Part shown: positions 45,798-54,808 of the stretch, piece after piece | Layout of the letters: every line of letters starts with the position of its first letter | Position numbering within the stretch: position 1 is the first letter of the stretch | Source of the DNA: Herbaspirillum sp. RTI4 | Lineage (GTDB): Bacteria > Pseudomonadota > Gammaproteobacteria > Burkholderiales > Burkholderiaceae_D | Direction of reading: 5' to 3' | Assembly (NCBI RefSeq): GCF_034313965.1 | Contig: NZ_JAVIWQ010000002.1 | Coordinates: 558,001 to 622,000, forward strand | DNA: 64,000 nt | Position numbers and translations under genes: made by a program | The notes under the pieces: generated by a model | Databases searched by the model: none | Told to the model about the DNA's origin: nothing | Seen by the model: the letters and a program-made list of their open reading frames with translations, nothing else

Positions 45798-46823
45798 TTA
45801 GAAATGAATTTTTCGTTCTTTCGCATGTGCCATTCGTTGAATTAAATTGCCATACCAATTCGGATGCTCAGGGAAATCCTTCAGAAATAAGTTGTATCGG
45901 ACCGCTTGCGCGCGCCAAGCCTCCATTAATCTGTTATCTAGATCAACTAACAACCAAGCGGCTAATTGAATCAGATGATGACGTTCCTCGATAGGACGTA
46001 CTTCAAAAGAGATATGTCCTTTGGTTAAATGAATATCAGGAAATCCAAGTCGATCCAAAATGAAATCACGCAAGCTGGCATGCCTATATCGAGTGGTCAT
46101 GATTCTGGCCAATTGATGCATAACTGAATACCGTCCAATTTCCCATCTCATATCATGGCAAACTGGGTCACAAAGAGAATTACTTGCTTTCATTAGTAAT
46201 TCAAATGCCTGATTATCGTACGAAATAGGCTTTGTTCTTATCCCTGTTCGTAAATCGAACTTGCACGCATGGCACGTCGATATCGGACCAATCTCATGGC
46301 CAGCAAGACAGCCAATGTCCAACCGATGTGCCGCAACTGAAGAACCACATTTTGGGCAACGATCAAGCAACATGGTTTTATGCTCGTTACAAACGGTATA
46401 AAAAGCGACCCGCCATCTTCTACGAAAATAAGGTACAGAATCCTCCGCCAAACACGTCGGACAAAATTGGAGGCCGTACGCATTTCTCTTACGGTGATAC
46501 ATTTTTAGCACTAGTATCCAATGCAGCGGTCCCGCGTACCGAAATTTCCGATATAGAAATCCCTCATATGAACGTAAAGTCGTATTCCAAACCACTTGGG
46601 GACTTGTTCCAGTCCGATAGCTAAGCTCTTCTAGAAGCCATGCTGGTGCCAGCCTATCAATGTCTCGGTTCCAGACCTGTAAATTATTACCGAATATCTG
46701 ATTGCAAAACGTTTGAACTTTAAGTCCATGCCCATGAGCTAAACGCACAAGCCAGCACGATAACAATTCATCGGGTAATGGCTTGTAATGGATCGGCCAA
46801 AGCGATGATGTTATCCCGCGCAT
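45798..46823 (-). CDS. tniQ: TniQ/TnsD-family target-site protein
   Basis: A 341-residue TniQ protein. The N-terminal family motif is LPDELLSCWLVRLAHGHGLKVQTF at about residues 17-40. Zinc-type cysteines and histidines follow: CPTC (near 123), CNEHKTMLLDRCPKCGSS (near 144-161) and CHACKF (near 185). TniQ/TnsD proteins bind the attachment site and recruit TnsC. It is shorter than Tn7 TnsD (about 508 residues). It starts 5 bases after the tnsC stop, as the last gene of the tnsABC-tniQ operon. It is the first candidate for reading the lipA target. Confidence 0.9.
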   Translation of the reverse strand: MRGITSSLWPIHYKPLPDELLSCWLVRLAHGHGLKVQTFCNQIFGNNLQVWNRDIDRLAPAWLLEELSYRTGTSPQVVWNTTLRSYEGFLYRKFRYAGPLHWILVLKMYHRKRNAYGLQFCPTCLAEDSVPYFRRRWRVAFYTVCNEHKTMLLDRCPKCGSSVAAHRLDIGCLAGHEIGPISTCHACKFDLRTGIRTKPISYDNQAFELLMKASNSLCDPVCHDMRWEIGRYSVMHQLARIMTTRYRHASLRDFILDRLGFPDIHLTKGHISFEVRPIEERHHLIQLAAWLLVDLDNRLMEAWRAQAVRYNLFLKDFPEHPNWYGNLIQRMAHAKERKIHF

Positions 46824-46828
46824 GATAA

Positions 46829-47737
46829 TTAGTTGGGACGAACAGACTGCTTACGCTTGGACGGCGGCGTCCACTGGAGATCGGCGATCTGATCGAGCGT
46901 GATCCGCTCTGCGCCGCTTCGAATAGCGTCAATCGCTGCCGTTTTAATCAAATCGCAGAAATCCCCTAGCATCCCTTCACTTAGCGAATGGATTCTCAGC
47001 ATCAATCCGGGCTCGTCGAGTCCCGATGGATATCTGAGCGGGGTGCGGCGCTCAAGCGTCGCGAGCAAACTACCGAACGTCTCATCAGCACGCCATCTGG
47101 TCAACACTTCAGGCACGAAACGGCTCGACATCTGCGGGTCGATATTGAAAGCATTAAACGCATCCTCAACACCGGCAGCAACAATCGTTACCTTGGTTTC
47201 ATTACCCAGACTTTTGATCGCATTTCTAAATTCACGCTGTCGGTTCAGACTCCCGGCAATCAAATGCTGGATTTCGTCAATGATGAGCAGACGCACCTTC
47301 AATTGCGCAAACAGCACTTTGACTTGATAGTATCGTTCCGCCGGCGACGAGGTCGGTTTATAGGGCGACATTAACGCCTGCAGGATGCGACTGTAGAAAT
47401 CGGATGCATCGGGCTTAGTCGGCGCCTCCACCATCACCACCGGACAAATGGTGCATTCTCCGTCCGGATCAATATCGGGCGGATGCGTATTTACAAACCG
47501 CTCAAGAATAGAAGTCTTCCCGCTAAAGGATGGCCCGACCAAGAGCATGTTGGGCATTCGTGTAATGCGAGGATAGTTCAATAGATCCTCCATGCGCCCG
47601 ATGACTTCCTTCGCGCGCGCATAGGGCAACCAAGATCCTTCCTGAATGGAGCGGATACGCTCGGCGGCCGTCCATGCCATTTGATCGGTGGCGACATCGT
47701 TGAGATGTGGATAATCCGTCGGCATGTCAGTACTCAT
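46829..47737 (-). CDS. tnsC: TnsC/TniB-family AAA+ transposition ATPase
   Basis: A 302-residue AAA+ ATPase of the TniB/TnsC type. Walker A GPSFSGKT lies at about residues 68-75 and Walker B LLIIDEIQHL at about 150-159. It links the target-binding protein to the transposase. I use the ATG at 47737 (MSTDMPTD), which overlaps the tnsB stop; a start six bases upstream or an ATG at 47725 are alternatives. Tn7 TnsC is longer (about 555 residues), so this is the short TniB form. Confidence 0.9.
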   Translation of the reverse strand: MSTDMPTDYPHLNDVATDQMAWTAAERIRSIQEGSWLPYARAKEVIGRMEDLLNYPRITRMPNMLLVGPSFSGKTSILERFVNTHPPDIDPDGECTICPVVMVEAPTKPDASDFYSRILQALMSPYKPTSSPAERYYQVKVLFAQLKVRLLIIDEIQHLIAGSLNRQREFRNAIKSLGNETKVTIVAAGVEDAFNAFNIDPQMSSRFVPEVLTRWRADETFGSLLATLERRTPLRYPSGLDEPGLMLRIHSLSEGMLGDFCDLIKTAAIDAIRSGAERITLDQIADLQWTPPSKRKQSVRPN

Positions 47738-49631
47738 CCTCAAGCGGCTTTACCTTGGACGGATCGTATCCGCGAACCGCAGAAGGAGGACCGGACGGCC
47801 CCGGCGTACTTACCGTTGGCAGATCGGCCGCGTTCTTCTTTCTCGCTTTCTCGTGTTCCGCACGTTTTTGGACGTTACGACGCGCTACTTTGGTTTTATG
47901 CGCAGCATCGGATTCCAGCTCGCGCTGGCGATTAATGAGCGCAAATACCTCTTTCTCGTGATCGGTCGGAATCCCCAACTCACGCGCTCGCGCTTTCGCG
48001 TCACGCAGCTCCCAAATACTCACCGGCGGCAGGCTGAGATCCCGATAAGGGATAGCGCAGTACCGTTTAACCTCTGGATCGAAGAAATAGACGTGGCTGA
48101 TGTCTCGTAGGTCTCGCTTGAACCGGAATTTACGGCGATGACGCGGAAAGTGCGGATCCGGTACGTTGATCCAAGGCCGCAGCACGTCATGGAAATAATG
48201 TACGTCATCAATCACGATGCCGTAGTCCTGGACCGTACGTTCCTCGAAGGGCATGAAGTCTAGGCGGATTTTCTCTTCATCAAGCCGACGGGCGGGCAAT
48301 CCGCGCGCAGGCCGACCGTTACCGCCCAATAAACCTTCGCGCCACTTCTGCAAGGGTGTCGTACCGATTCCGGCATGAATGCGCCGGTGGTAACGCCCGA
48401 AAAATAGTACCAACCACTTTTCGAGTTCAGCCAGTGTGAGAAACGCCCGCACCTCAGAATCGTATTCGCCTTTTTCCTTCGGTCCGGAGAATGTCGCTCC
48501 GTCCAACGTTTTGAGCGCCTCGGAGACCGTTCCCATCAGCCGTTCGATGTGCGCCCCATAGCGCGGCTTTTTCACCGGACGCAGATGCAGATCGATGTCA
48601 TATTCTGCGCAAGCTACTTTCAGCATATCGCCGCGGAATTCACGGGCGTTATCCATGTGCAACGTGCCCATGACGCCCCAACAGGGCCATTCGACATCTT
48701 CCGCTAACTCGGCGAGCCACTTCTCTTTACCTATTATCGCGTGCGAGACGCACATGCCGGCCGACATCGCCGACGGCGGATCCAATGTCAGGCACATGCC
48801 CAGATTCATCCGACTTGATACGTCGATAGCGAGAGTGATCCATGCGCGACCGATCGACAGACGCGATATGTCGTCGACGATCATGACAGGTAATAGGGTG
48901 TGATCGATCTGCACCATGGCCAGCGGCCACTCAGCGTCGGGAATGCTGCTGATGTTAGGATCGAAACGTTGTTCAGCCGCGCGAGTACCTTTACGCCGAC
49001 TGAGGAGCTCCCTTTCGGTTATCCACAGAATTCGCCGCCGTACCGTCGATGCATCAGGCAATGGAAAATTTGCATTCGAGCATAAACGGCGGACTTCTTC
49101 AGCCGTTGCGCTCACTGAGCGCTGCTGATCCGTCAAATGATAGTTCTCGATGCAATCTTTGATAATCGCTTCGACCTCGTCGGAAAGCCGACCTCGGCCG
49201 CGACCGCCATCGCGTTTTGTAGGGAGCAAGGATGATAGCAAGCCGGTATTGCGAAAAGCTTGAACCCAACGATATAGCGTGGCGCGGCTCACGCCGCTTT
49301 CCTCTGCTATTTTTGCGTACAAAACACTGGCGCGGTCTTGCGGCTCCAGCAACGGATCGATGATCTCGCGATGCTTTTCTGCGATCAGCCAATCCTCGCT
49401 TGATGTCTCCAACAGATCTGTGGAATCATTTTTCGACGTCTTGGCGATCACTTTAGAAAACTTTTTCGTGCTGAGATCGGTGATTTTGAGTAAAACCTTT
49501 TCACCGGAACCGACTTCCCGCGCGAGCAACAGATTCAGATCGGCCACCGCAACGATGACGTAGTCTCGACCATTGCTTGTTACCGTTGCGCCCTTGTCCA
49601 GGCGCAGCACTGTGCTTTGTTGTTCAGCCAT
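47727..49631 (-). CDS. tnsB: TnsB/TniA-family DDE transposase
   Basis: A 634-residue integrase-fold transposase. N-terminal helix-turn-helix domains (around IAEESGVSRATLYRWVQAF, residues 109-127) should bind the repeated end sites. The catalytic triad is D243 (VQIDHT), D327 (HMDNAREF) and E363 (HIERLMGT), with 35 residues between the last two, i.e. DD(35)E. A C-terminal Mu-type beta-barrel region and a basic tail follow. It cuts the 3' ends and joins them to the target. Its start overlaps the tnsA stop by 8 bases. Confidence 0.93.
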   Translation of the reverse strand: MAEQQSTVLRLDKGATVTSNGRDYVIVAVADLNLLLAREVGSGEKVLLKITDLSTKKFSKVIAKTSKNDSTDLLETSSEDWLIAEKHREIIDPLLEPQDRASVLYAKIAEESGVSRATLYRWVQAFRNTGLLSSLLPTKRDGGRGRGRLSDEVEAIIKDCIENYHLTDQQRSVSATAEEVRRLCSNANFPLPDASTVRRRILWITERELLSRRKGTRAAEQRFDPNISSIPDAEWPLAMVQIDHTLLPVMIVDDISRLSIGRAWITLAIDVSSRMNLGMCLTLDPPSAMSAGMCVSHAIIGKEKWLAELAEDVEWPCWGVMGTLHMDNAREFRGDMLKVACAEYDIDLHLRPVKKPRYGAHIERLMGTVSEALKTLDGATFSGPKEKGEYDSEVRAFLTLAELEKWLVLFFGRYHRRIHAGIGTTPLQKWREGLLGGNGRPARGLPARRLDEEKIRLDFMPFEERTVQDYGIVIDDVHYFHDVLRPWINVPDPHFPRHRRKFRFKRDLRDISHVYFFDPEVKRYCAIPYRDLSLPPVSIWELRDAKARARELGIPTDHEKEVFALINRQRELESDAAHKTKVARRNVQKRAEHEKARKKNAADLPTVSTPGPSGPPSAVRGYDPSKVKPLEDEY

Positions 49632-50289
49632 TGCTCACCTGCGGCAGCCATATGAGTATGTTGTCGGAGAAAGGCGTGTCCAAATCGGTGTGAATCTCTT
49701 TGGTTACTATTAAATGCCAAATGATCGGTATCCAATACAGCTTGTCTTGGCTGTCGGTCAGTAATTTATCGATCATCGTATTAAACGACGCCGGGCTTCG
49801 AAGTCCCTTTAACGCCTCCAAAGCCTGACCTAAATCCGATTCCGCCGGATTGATATTGCGGTATTCGCGTAAAAATTTCAGATTACTTAACTTGGGTATA
49901 CGGATATCTTTTTGAGTGACAATTCGAAAATCCCAATTATTAACCGCCGCATATGCCGTGGCCAATTCAAATTTAGGAGCATATTTTTTAGAATTTTTTG
50001 TTAGGTCGTCCGTATGCTTGACTTCAACAAGGCACGGCCGCTGAGCAACCGTCTGTTGGACAACCGGATGAAAGCGAACCAGTAAATCAGGAGTGTAAGA
50101 ATTTTTCGTTCCGGGAATCGGGATGGAAACGGGTTGTTCCTCGAAACTCTCCACGGTTTCATCGAACTCCAGCAAGAGCATGTACTCTTTCTCGAGCAGC
50201 GATTCGAAGCCTAGCATCTGCCCGTTCTTCTTGCTGGCGAAACCGCCTGTGACTCCTAGGTAGTTTTTCGGTATTTTTCGGACCGGCAT
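49624..50289 (-). CDS. tnsA: TnsA endonuclease
   Basis: A 221-residue TnsA, the endonuclease that cuts the 5' strands so that the element leaves its donor by cut-and-paste. The N-terminal nuclease block is FESLLEKEYMLLLEFDETVE (acidic candidates E29/E33), then YTPDLLVRF (D68) and LVEVKHTDDL (E89, K91), the restriction-enzyme-like active site. The C-terminal TnsC-contact part follows. TniA/B/Q elements such as Tn5053 lack this gene, so its presence places the element with Tn7 rather than Tn5053. It is the first gene of the transposition operon. Confidence 0.93.
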   Translation of the reverse strand: MPVRKIPKNYLGVTGGFASKKNGQMLGFESLLEKEYMLLLEFDETVESFEEQPVSIPIPGTKNSYTPDLLVRFHPVVQQTVAQRPCLVEVKHTDDLTKNSKKYAPKFELATAYAAVNNWDFRIVTQKDIRIPKLSNLKFLREYRNINPAESDLGQALEALKGLRSPASFNTMIDKLLTDSQDKLYWIPIIWHLIVTKEIHTDLDTPFSDNILIWLPQVSNG

Positions 50290-50505
50290 GTTGCTCCTTC
50301 ATGGAGAATGACTGACAGATAGTATCGGGCAGAACGAGATATCTCAACCGACAATAGTCAGCACTTTGATTTAATTATTAGCCGATAAAATAATATATTT
50401 TAAGAAATGGATCAAAGCGTGCGCAGGAAAGATAAATTTCAGTATGCTCATCAAATCTCCTCGAACCCCGATTAGCGCGCTATTTGATTTGATGAAAGAT
50501 ACGCA
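50290..50505. other. Divergent promoter region, tnsA / DEDD nuclease
   Basis: A 216-base AT-rich stretch between the divergent tnsA and exonuclease genes. It contains CGAGATATCTC (50336-50346, partly palindromic) and two GACA-type words (about 50314 and 50350). I find no copy of the TAAGTnnnTGAGA end motif here, which shows that the transposon end is not at this place. Confidence 0.4.
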
Positions 50506-50982
50506 ATGTCGTTTAAGGTCTTCATCGATACGGAATTCACGGATTTTATCAACGTATCTCTCATTAGCATCGGAATGGTAGCTGATTCCGGCGAAGAATT
50601 TTATGCGGAAATTCCTTATCCGCCGAATGAATGCAGCCCATTCGTGCACGAAGCCGTCATTCCGCTACTTGGACGTTTTCCTGACGCAGCTTGTTCTCAA
50701 GAGGCGTTGCCAGAACGGCTGCTGACGTGGTTGGAAAAAGTCAAAGGGCAACATGAACAATTAGAAATCTGTTTTGATTATCAAACAGATTGGGACTTGT
50801 TTAACGATACATTGGAATATCGGGTACCGGAGTGGTGTAGGCCGCGAAACGTCGTACGAAATATAAACGAATTGCTTTCCTATACGTTTCACAAGAAAAA
50901 TAATTTCCCGCAACATCACGCGCTTTACGATGCACGCGCAAATCGTTATGCGTACCGAGAAAGACCGGATATATCATCGTGA
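50506..50982 (+). CDS. DEDD-type 3'-5' exonuclease-like protein
   Basis: A 158-residue protein with a DnaQ-like/DEDD layout: IDTEFTDF near residue 7 (first D and E), FDYQTDWDLFNDTL in the middle (third acidic position) and HHALYDARANRYAYRE near the C-terminus (H...D). This order matches 3'-5' exoribonuclease-type domains. The ATG at 50506 has only a weak upstream site. Its role as cargo is unknown. Confidence 0.65.
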   Translation: MSFKVFIDTEFTDFINVSLISIGMVADSGEEFYAEIPYPPNECSPFVHEAVIPLLGRFPDAACSQEALPERLLTWLEKVKGQHEQLEICFDYQTDWDLFNDTLEYRVPEWCRPRNVVRNINELLSYTFHKKNNFPQHHALYDARANRYAYRERPDISS

Positions 50983-51122
50983 CTTGATGTGCCCGACTAT
51001 CCGGGCATTGGCGATGTTCGCGTGAGGAAGCGGATCAGATTGATCCTCTCCACGTACCAAAAAACCGGAATAAATATGCGGTTGTAATTCGTTATGAAAG
51101 ACTCAGAACAAATGGCCAGAAC

Positions 51123-51902
51123 ATGCGCTTACTAATCCTCTCAGATCTACATCATGAACTGTGGCGCGAACATGCCCCGGTTATCAATCCAGAGATTAGC
51201 TTGCCGGACGTGGTGATTCTTGCCGGGGATATCAATAAAGGCGCTAAAGCCGTGGAGTGGGCTGCGAGGACCTTTTCTGAGATACCGGTGATGTACGTTC
51301 ACGGCAATCATGAGGCCTACAGTAAAAATCTGGAAGATGTGCCGGATGAAATCCAAGCGGCATGTGAAGCGTCGAAGAATGTTCACTTCCTTAACCGTGG
51401 CGAATACCTGTTGGGCAATGTCCGCTTTCTTGGCGCGACCTTATGGACTGATTTCCGGTTACTTGGTGACGATGAACGCCAAGCCAGTATGCGGGCTGCA
51501 GAGGCGGCCATGGCGGATTACAAGCTGATTCGTTTGGCCAAGAAAAATTACCGGAAATTGCGCTCCAGCGATACGGCGCAACTCCATGCGGAAGATAAGT
51601 CCTGGCTTCTGCGGAAACTTGCCGAGCCTTTCGTCGGATCGACAGTGGTCATTACGCATATGGCACCGTCCATGCTGTCCGTTGCCGATCAATACAGTTT
51701 CGACCGCGTTTCATCAGCTTATGCGTCCCGTCTGGATGAGGTCGCAAGCCTCGCGGATGTATGGGTTCATGGCCACATGCACGACTCTTCCGATTATCGA
51801 ATCGGTCGATGTCGCGTGGTCTGCAATCCGTGTGGCTACAAGATGCGCGGAGGGGGAACCGAAAACGTTCAGTTCGACCCAAATTTTATTATTGAAATAT
51901 AA
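51123..51902 (+). CDS. Calcineurin-like metallophosphoesterase
   Basis: A 259-residue metallophosphoesterase. All family motifs are visible: LSDLHHEL (residues 6-13), LAGDIN (about 36), YVHGNHEAY (about 60), VVITHMAP (about 178) and VHGHMHDS (about 217). These ligate two metals for phosphoester hydrolysis. The substrate (nucleic acid or small molecule) is unknown. It follows the DEDD nuclease gene by 140 bases in the same direction. Confidence 0.87.
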   Translation: MRLLILSDLHHELWREHAPVINPEISLPDVVILAGDINKGAKAVEWAARTFSEIPVMYVHGNHEAYSKNLEDVPDEIQAACEASKNVHFLNRGEYLLGNVRFLGATLWTDFRLLGDDERQASMRAAEAAMADYKLIRLAKKNYRKLRSSDTAQLHAEDKSWLLRKLAEPFVGSTVVITHMAPSMLSVADQYSFDRVSSAYASRLDEVASLADVWVHGHMHDSSDYRIGRCRVVCNPCGYKMRGGGTENVQFDPNFIIEI

Positions 51903-51926
51903 GATAGCCTAAATACGCTTGCACTT

Positions 51927-52244
51927 TTAGGCGGATTCGCGGGCTGAGCAACACGCCGCGCAGTGAGCAAGAAGCGACTCACGTTCGCTCATCAGAATTT
52001 GATGCTTCAATTTCGCCTCATCTGAATTGATCAGGCAAAGGAGCCTGCCCATGCGCACCGCGCCCTTGAGGTAATCAATCCGTCGCTCGATTTCGCTCAT
52101 TACACTTTCGGGCGACGATGATTCTTCGCGCGTGATGATCAGCTCTAGCCGGGTGCGCTCCGTGTTGAGCAAGAGCTCGAAGTAATTCTGAAAATGCTGC
52201 TGCAAATCGGTGCTTTTTGGAGGGAATGCCTGGGCTTTCCACAT
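51927..52244 (-). CDS. Hypothetical protein
   Basis: A 105-residue protein with no family I know. The strong ribosome site GAGGAGGAA five bases before the ATG at 52244 decides the start over a frame opening at 52259. The sequence is helical and charged (LQQHFQNYFELLLNTERTRL, then MSEIERRIDYLKGAVRMG) and ends with a cysteine pair, HCAACCSARESA. It is convergent with the phosphoesterase gene. Confidence 0.6.
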   Translation of the reverse strand: MWKAQAFPPKSTDLQQHFQNYFELLLNTERTRLELIITREESSSPESVMSEIERRIDYLKGAVRMGRLLCLINSDEAKLKHQILMSERESLLAHCAACCSARESA

Positions 52245-52311
52245 AGTGTTCCTCCTCAAATAACCGTCGCCAGGCTTTTGCCATGACGGCAGTTATCATT
52301 TTGAAAGGTTT

Positions 52312-52319
52312 AAAGTTTG
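52312..52319. repeat. 8-bp target duplication, left copy
   Basis: AAAGTTTG lies just before the left inverted repeat of the ISL3-type element; the second copy is at 53640-53647. Eight bases is the usual duplication size of ISL3 elements. Confidence 0.92.
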
Positions 52320-53639
52320 GGTTCTTCGGACATTTCTGTGGGTAAGGGGTACGCTATGGCGCAGGTTTAGCCAGGGAGTAGCGCAATGGAAGGCAAGGAG
52401 CTGTACCAGAATTTGTTGGGTTTGAATGAACCGTGGACGGTGGAGCGAGTTGATCTGGACATGGCGAAGCTGCATGTTGACGTGCACGTCGCGCACCCTG
52501 CCGGTACCCGGTTTGCGTGTCCTGACTGCGCGGCGTCGTGCACGGTCTATGACCATTTGGCGGAGCGTGTTTGGCGGCATCTGGACAGTTGCCAATTTCT
52601 GACGTACTTGCATGCCCGGCCACCGCGGATTTCGTGTCCCGAACACGGTGTGCGCCAAGTTGGGTTGCCGTGGGCGGAGCAAGGCAGTCGGTTCACGCAT
52701 CTGTTTGAAGTGTTGGCCATCGAGTTGCTGCAGGCCGCCAACGTCAAACGCGCAGCGCAGATCCTGCGCATTAGCTGGGATCAAGCGTGGCACCTGATGG
52801 AACGCGCGGTATTGCGCGGGCGTGCGGCCAAAGGCGCCGCCGTGCCAAGACAGATTGGTATCGACGAGAAGGCGATTGCGAAAGGCCATCAGTACATGAC
52901 GCTGGTGTGCGACCGGCAAGCAGCGACGGTGGAGTATGTCGGGGAAGGTCGTACCCAGGAAAGCCTGGCGGCGTACTTTGCCGCCTATAGCAGGGAGCAA
53001 CTTGCTGGGATCGAGGCGATCAGCCTGGACATGTGGCCGGCGTACATCAGCGGCTGCAAAGCGCACGTTCCGCAGGCGCAGGAGAAGATGGTATTTGATC
53101 GCTTCCACATCATGCAGCATGTCGGCAACGGTGTCGATCGCGTGCGCAAGGAGGAACACAAAACACTGCTGCAACAGGGCGACGAAACACTCAAGCGCAG
53201 CAAGTACCTGTGGCTCTACAGCGCCGAGAACATGCCTGCAGCTGCACGCGCCAGATTTGATCAGATCAAGCACGGCAACTTGAAAACGGCCCGCGCCTGG
53301 GCGCTGAAGGAATCGTTGCGGGGGATGTGGGCTTACCAAAGCCTCGGCTGGGCCAAACGGTTCTGGAAGCGCTGGTATTTCTGGGCCACGCACAGCCGCC
53401 TGCCGCCCATGATTGAAAAGGCCAAACTGGTTGCCCGGCACTTGCCCAACATCTTGACCTATTTTAATCATCGCATTACCAATGCCGTCGCAGAAGGATT
53501 GAATTCGAAGATTGCAACTGTACAAAAACGCGCCTGTGGCTTCCGAAATCGTGACAACTTCAAGATCGCCATTTACTTCCATTGTGGTGGCCTTGATCTT
53601 TATCCGGCATCAGTGACCCACAGGAAAGTCTGTTGAACC
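52320..53639. mobile_element. ISL3-family insertion sequence
   Basis: A 1320-bp element with imperfect terminal inverted repeats of about 25 bp (left GGTTCTTCGGACATTTCTGT, right end reverse-complement GGTTCAACAGACTTTCCTGT), one transposase gene and an 8-bp AAAGTTTG duplication. The GGTTCTTCGG start is typical of ISL3 ends. It inserted at the 3' end of the reverse-strand lipoprotein gene. Confidence 0.94.
52386..53636 (+). CDS. ISL3-family transposase
   Basis: A 416-residue DDE transposase. The N-terminal zinc ribbon (FACPDCAASCTVYD, then ISCPEHGV) and helix-turn-helix lead to the catalytic core: first D in IGIDEKAIAKGHQYMTLVCD, second D in AISLDMWPAYISG, and E in NAVAEGLNSKIATVQKRACG. The length is normal and the gene is intact. 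The stop lies inside the right inverted repeat. Confidence 0.95.
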   Translation: MEGKELYQNLLGLNEPWTVERVDLDMAKLHVDVHVAHPAGTRFACPDCAASCTVYDHLAERVWRHLDSCQFLTYLHARPPRISCPEHGVRQVGLPWAEQGSRFTHLFEVLAIELLQAANVKRAAQILRISWDQAWHLMERAVLRGRAAKGAAVPRQIGIDEKAIAKGHQYMTLVCDRQAATVEYVGEGRTQESLAAYFAAYSREQLAGIEAISLDMWPAYISGCKAHVPQAQEKMVFDRFHIMQHVGNGVDRVRKEEHKTLLQQGDETLKRSKYLWLYSAENMPAAARARFDQIKHGNLKTARAWALKESLRGMWAYQSLGWAKRFWKRWYFWATHSRLPPMIEKAKLVARHLPNILTYFNHRITNAVAEGLNSKIATVQKRACGFRNRDNFKIAIYFHCGGLDLYPASVTHRKVC

Positions 53640-53997
53640 AAAGTTTGAGTTCGCTCACGCTGTAGCTTTCGACGATGCCTTTTTTATCGAATACGAAGCG
53701 CACGTATTTACCTGTGATGCCGCTAGAGCCCGTCACTATGGAGGAGAAGGGAATGAAGCTGAGGACGCTGTTCTGAGCCATCTGATACGCCCAATATTCC
53801 TTACCCTCATTAATGCCGGTCTCGGCCGGTTCGCCAAACGTGGCGCGCAGCTCGGTTTTGTTGGTTTTTCCTTTGATGACCTTTTGTTGGATGCTGCTGG
53901 CCGATTCATTGGTCATGGAAGCATTGCCATTGACGCAACCGGTAAGAATCGATGCGGTCAACGCCAAAGCGCAGGTAAGGATGGGAAGTTTCTTCAT
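53560..53997 (-). CDS. Lipoprotein, 3' end altered by the insertion sequence
   Basis: A 145-residue putative lipoprotein. The signal peptide MKKLPILTCALALTASILTG ends at a lipobox cysteine (about residue 21), so the start is 53997 and not the longer frame at 54039. The domain NKTELRATFGEPAETGINEGKEY-like region with the later YVRFVFDKKGIVESY resembles small SmpA/BamE-type lipoproteins. The original stop (TAA, now at 52310-52312) was two codons past the duplicated site; the insertion moved it away, adding 26 residues from the element (WFNRLSCGS onward). Function is unknown. Confidence 0.7.
   Translation of the reverse strand: MKKLPILTCALALTASILTGCVNGNASMTNESASSIQQKVIKGKTNKTELRATFGEPAETGINEGKEYWAYQMAQNSVLSFIPFSSIVTGSSGITGKYVRFVFDKKGIVESYSVSELKLWFNRLSCGSLMPDKDQGHHNGSKWRS
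53640..53647. repeat. 8-bp target duplication, right copy
   Basis: AAAGTTTG directly follows the right inverted repeat and matches 52312-52319. Confidence 0.92.
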
Positions 53998-54133
53998 AAA
54001 TTTGTATCTCTGATAGTTTAATTGAAAAAATTTATGCATTTCCTCTGGAAACGTATTGCCAGAAAGAATATTACAACGTTTTTGCTATTAATAGAGTGTC
54101 GATTCAAAGGGTGCAAATCATTGTAATGTCCGC

Positions 54134-54361
54134 ATGGACAAGAGACTGGCACCCGAAAAAAGAATAGGCATGGCCATCAGAGCCAAGCGGCTAGCCAAAG
54201 AATGGTCTCAGGAACAGCTGTCTTTTGAATGTGGCTTGCACCGGACTTACATCGGCGCTGTTGAGCGAGGCGAAAAAAATCTGACGTTGAAAAATCTCGT
54301 TAGGTTGGCCAGGTCGCTTGATACTGTGGCTTCCGAGATCATGGCGGCGGCGGGTCTTTGA
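54134..54361 (+). CDS. XRE-family transcriptional regulator
   Basis: A 75-residue single-domain regulator. The HTH_3 fold is clear: IGMAIRAKRLAKEWSQEQLS, FECGLHRTYIGAVERGEKN and LTLKNLVRLARSLDT. Such small XRE proteins often resemble controller proteins of restriction systems. No methylase or restriction gene is next to it. It is divergent from the lipoprotein gene. Confidence 0.87.
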   Translation: MDKRLAPEKRIGMAIRAKRLAKEWSQEQLSFECGLHRTYIGAVERGEKNLTLKNLVRLARSLDTVASEIMAAAGL

Positions 54362-54808
54362 TAAGAACATCCATTTTTGGATTAGTGGCGTTTCTTGGGC
54401 GGTCTTTTCGTGGCACTCAGCGACCTTCCTCTCCAATATCTTAATGGAAAGATTGTTCCAGAGTCTGAAATCCGAATAGGAGCTACCTGACAGTACAACA
54501 AGCGTATCGGGATGATGCAACGATATAACTGGATACGGCCACATGAGTTCAGCGACGGACTTGCACTGGCAGTGGACGAGCAAAAACTTAATATAGTGTC
54601 CGGAAATACTTGATCTTTAGGTGACGGTAGCTCGGATTAATTTGCCTAAATAATTACTGATATTTATCTCATTAACTTCTGGACGAATTTATACTAACCG
54701 GGCAGTTTATGATTGACCTCAGACGCTCATATTTATAAAAGAATACTAGATTCCGAGAGCACTAATATTCTCAACAAAGATTATGCCCACAACGATTGAG
54801 AGATCTAG
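54362..54808. other. Gene-poor stretch with a solitary end-like motif
   Basis: A 447-base AT-rich region. Frames here look random (including a 130-codon reverse frame that runs antisense through the XRE gene). At 54666-54677, TATCTCATTAACTTC matches the core of the right-end sites in the same orientation, about 1.5 kb inside the right end. It may be chance or a relic end. Confidence 0.4.

Noticed and set aside
50290..50505. Transposon end directly upstream of tnsA
   Set aside because: This is the usual place in Tn7, but no TGT...ACA end, no site repeats and no matching duplication are present. The true right end with GCGGG is at 56207.
52296..53582. Long 428-codon reverse frame in the IS
   Set aside because: It is the antisense shadow of the ISL3 transposase and has no coding motif.
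54191..54583. 130-codon reverse frame across the XRE gene
   Set aside because: It is antisense to a clear helix-turn-helix gene and has no recognisable features.
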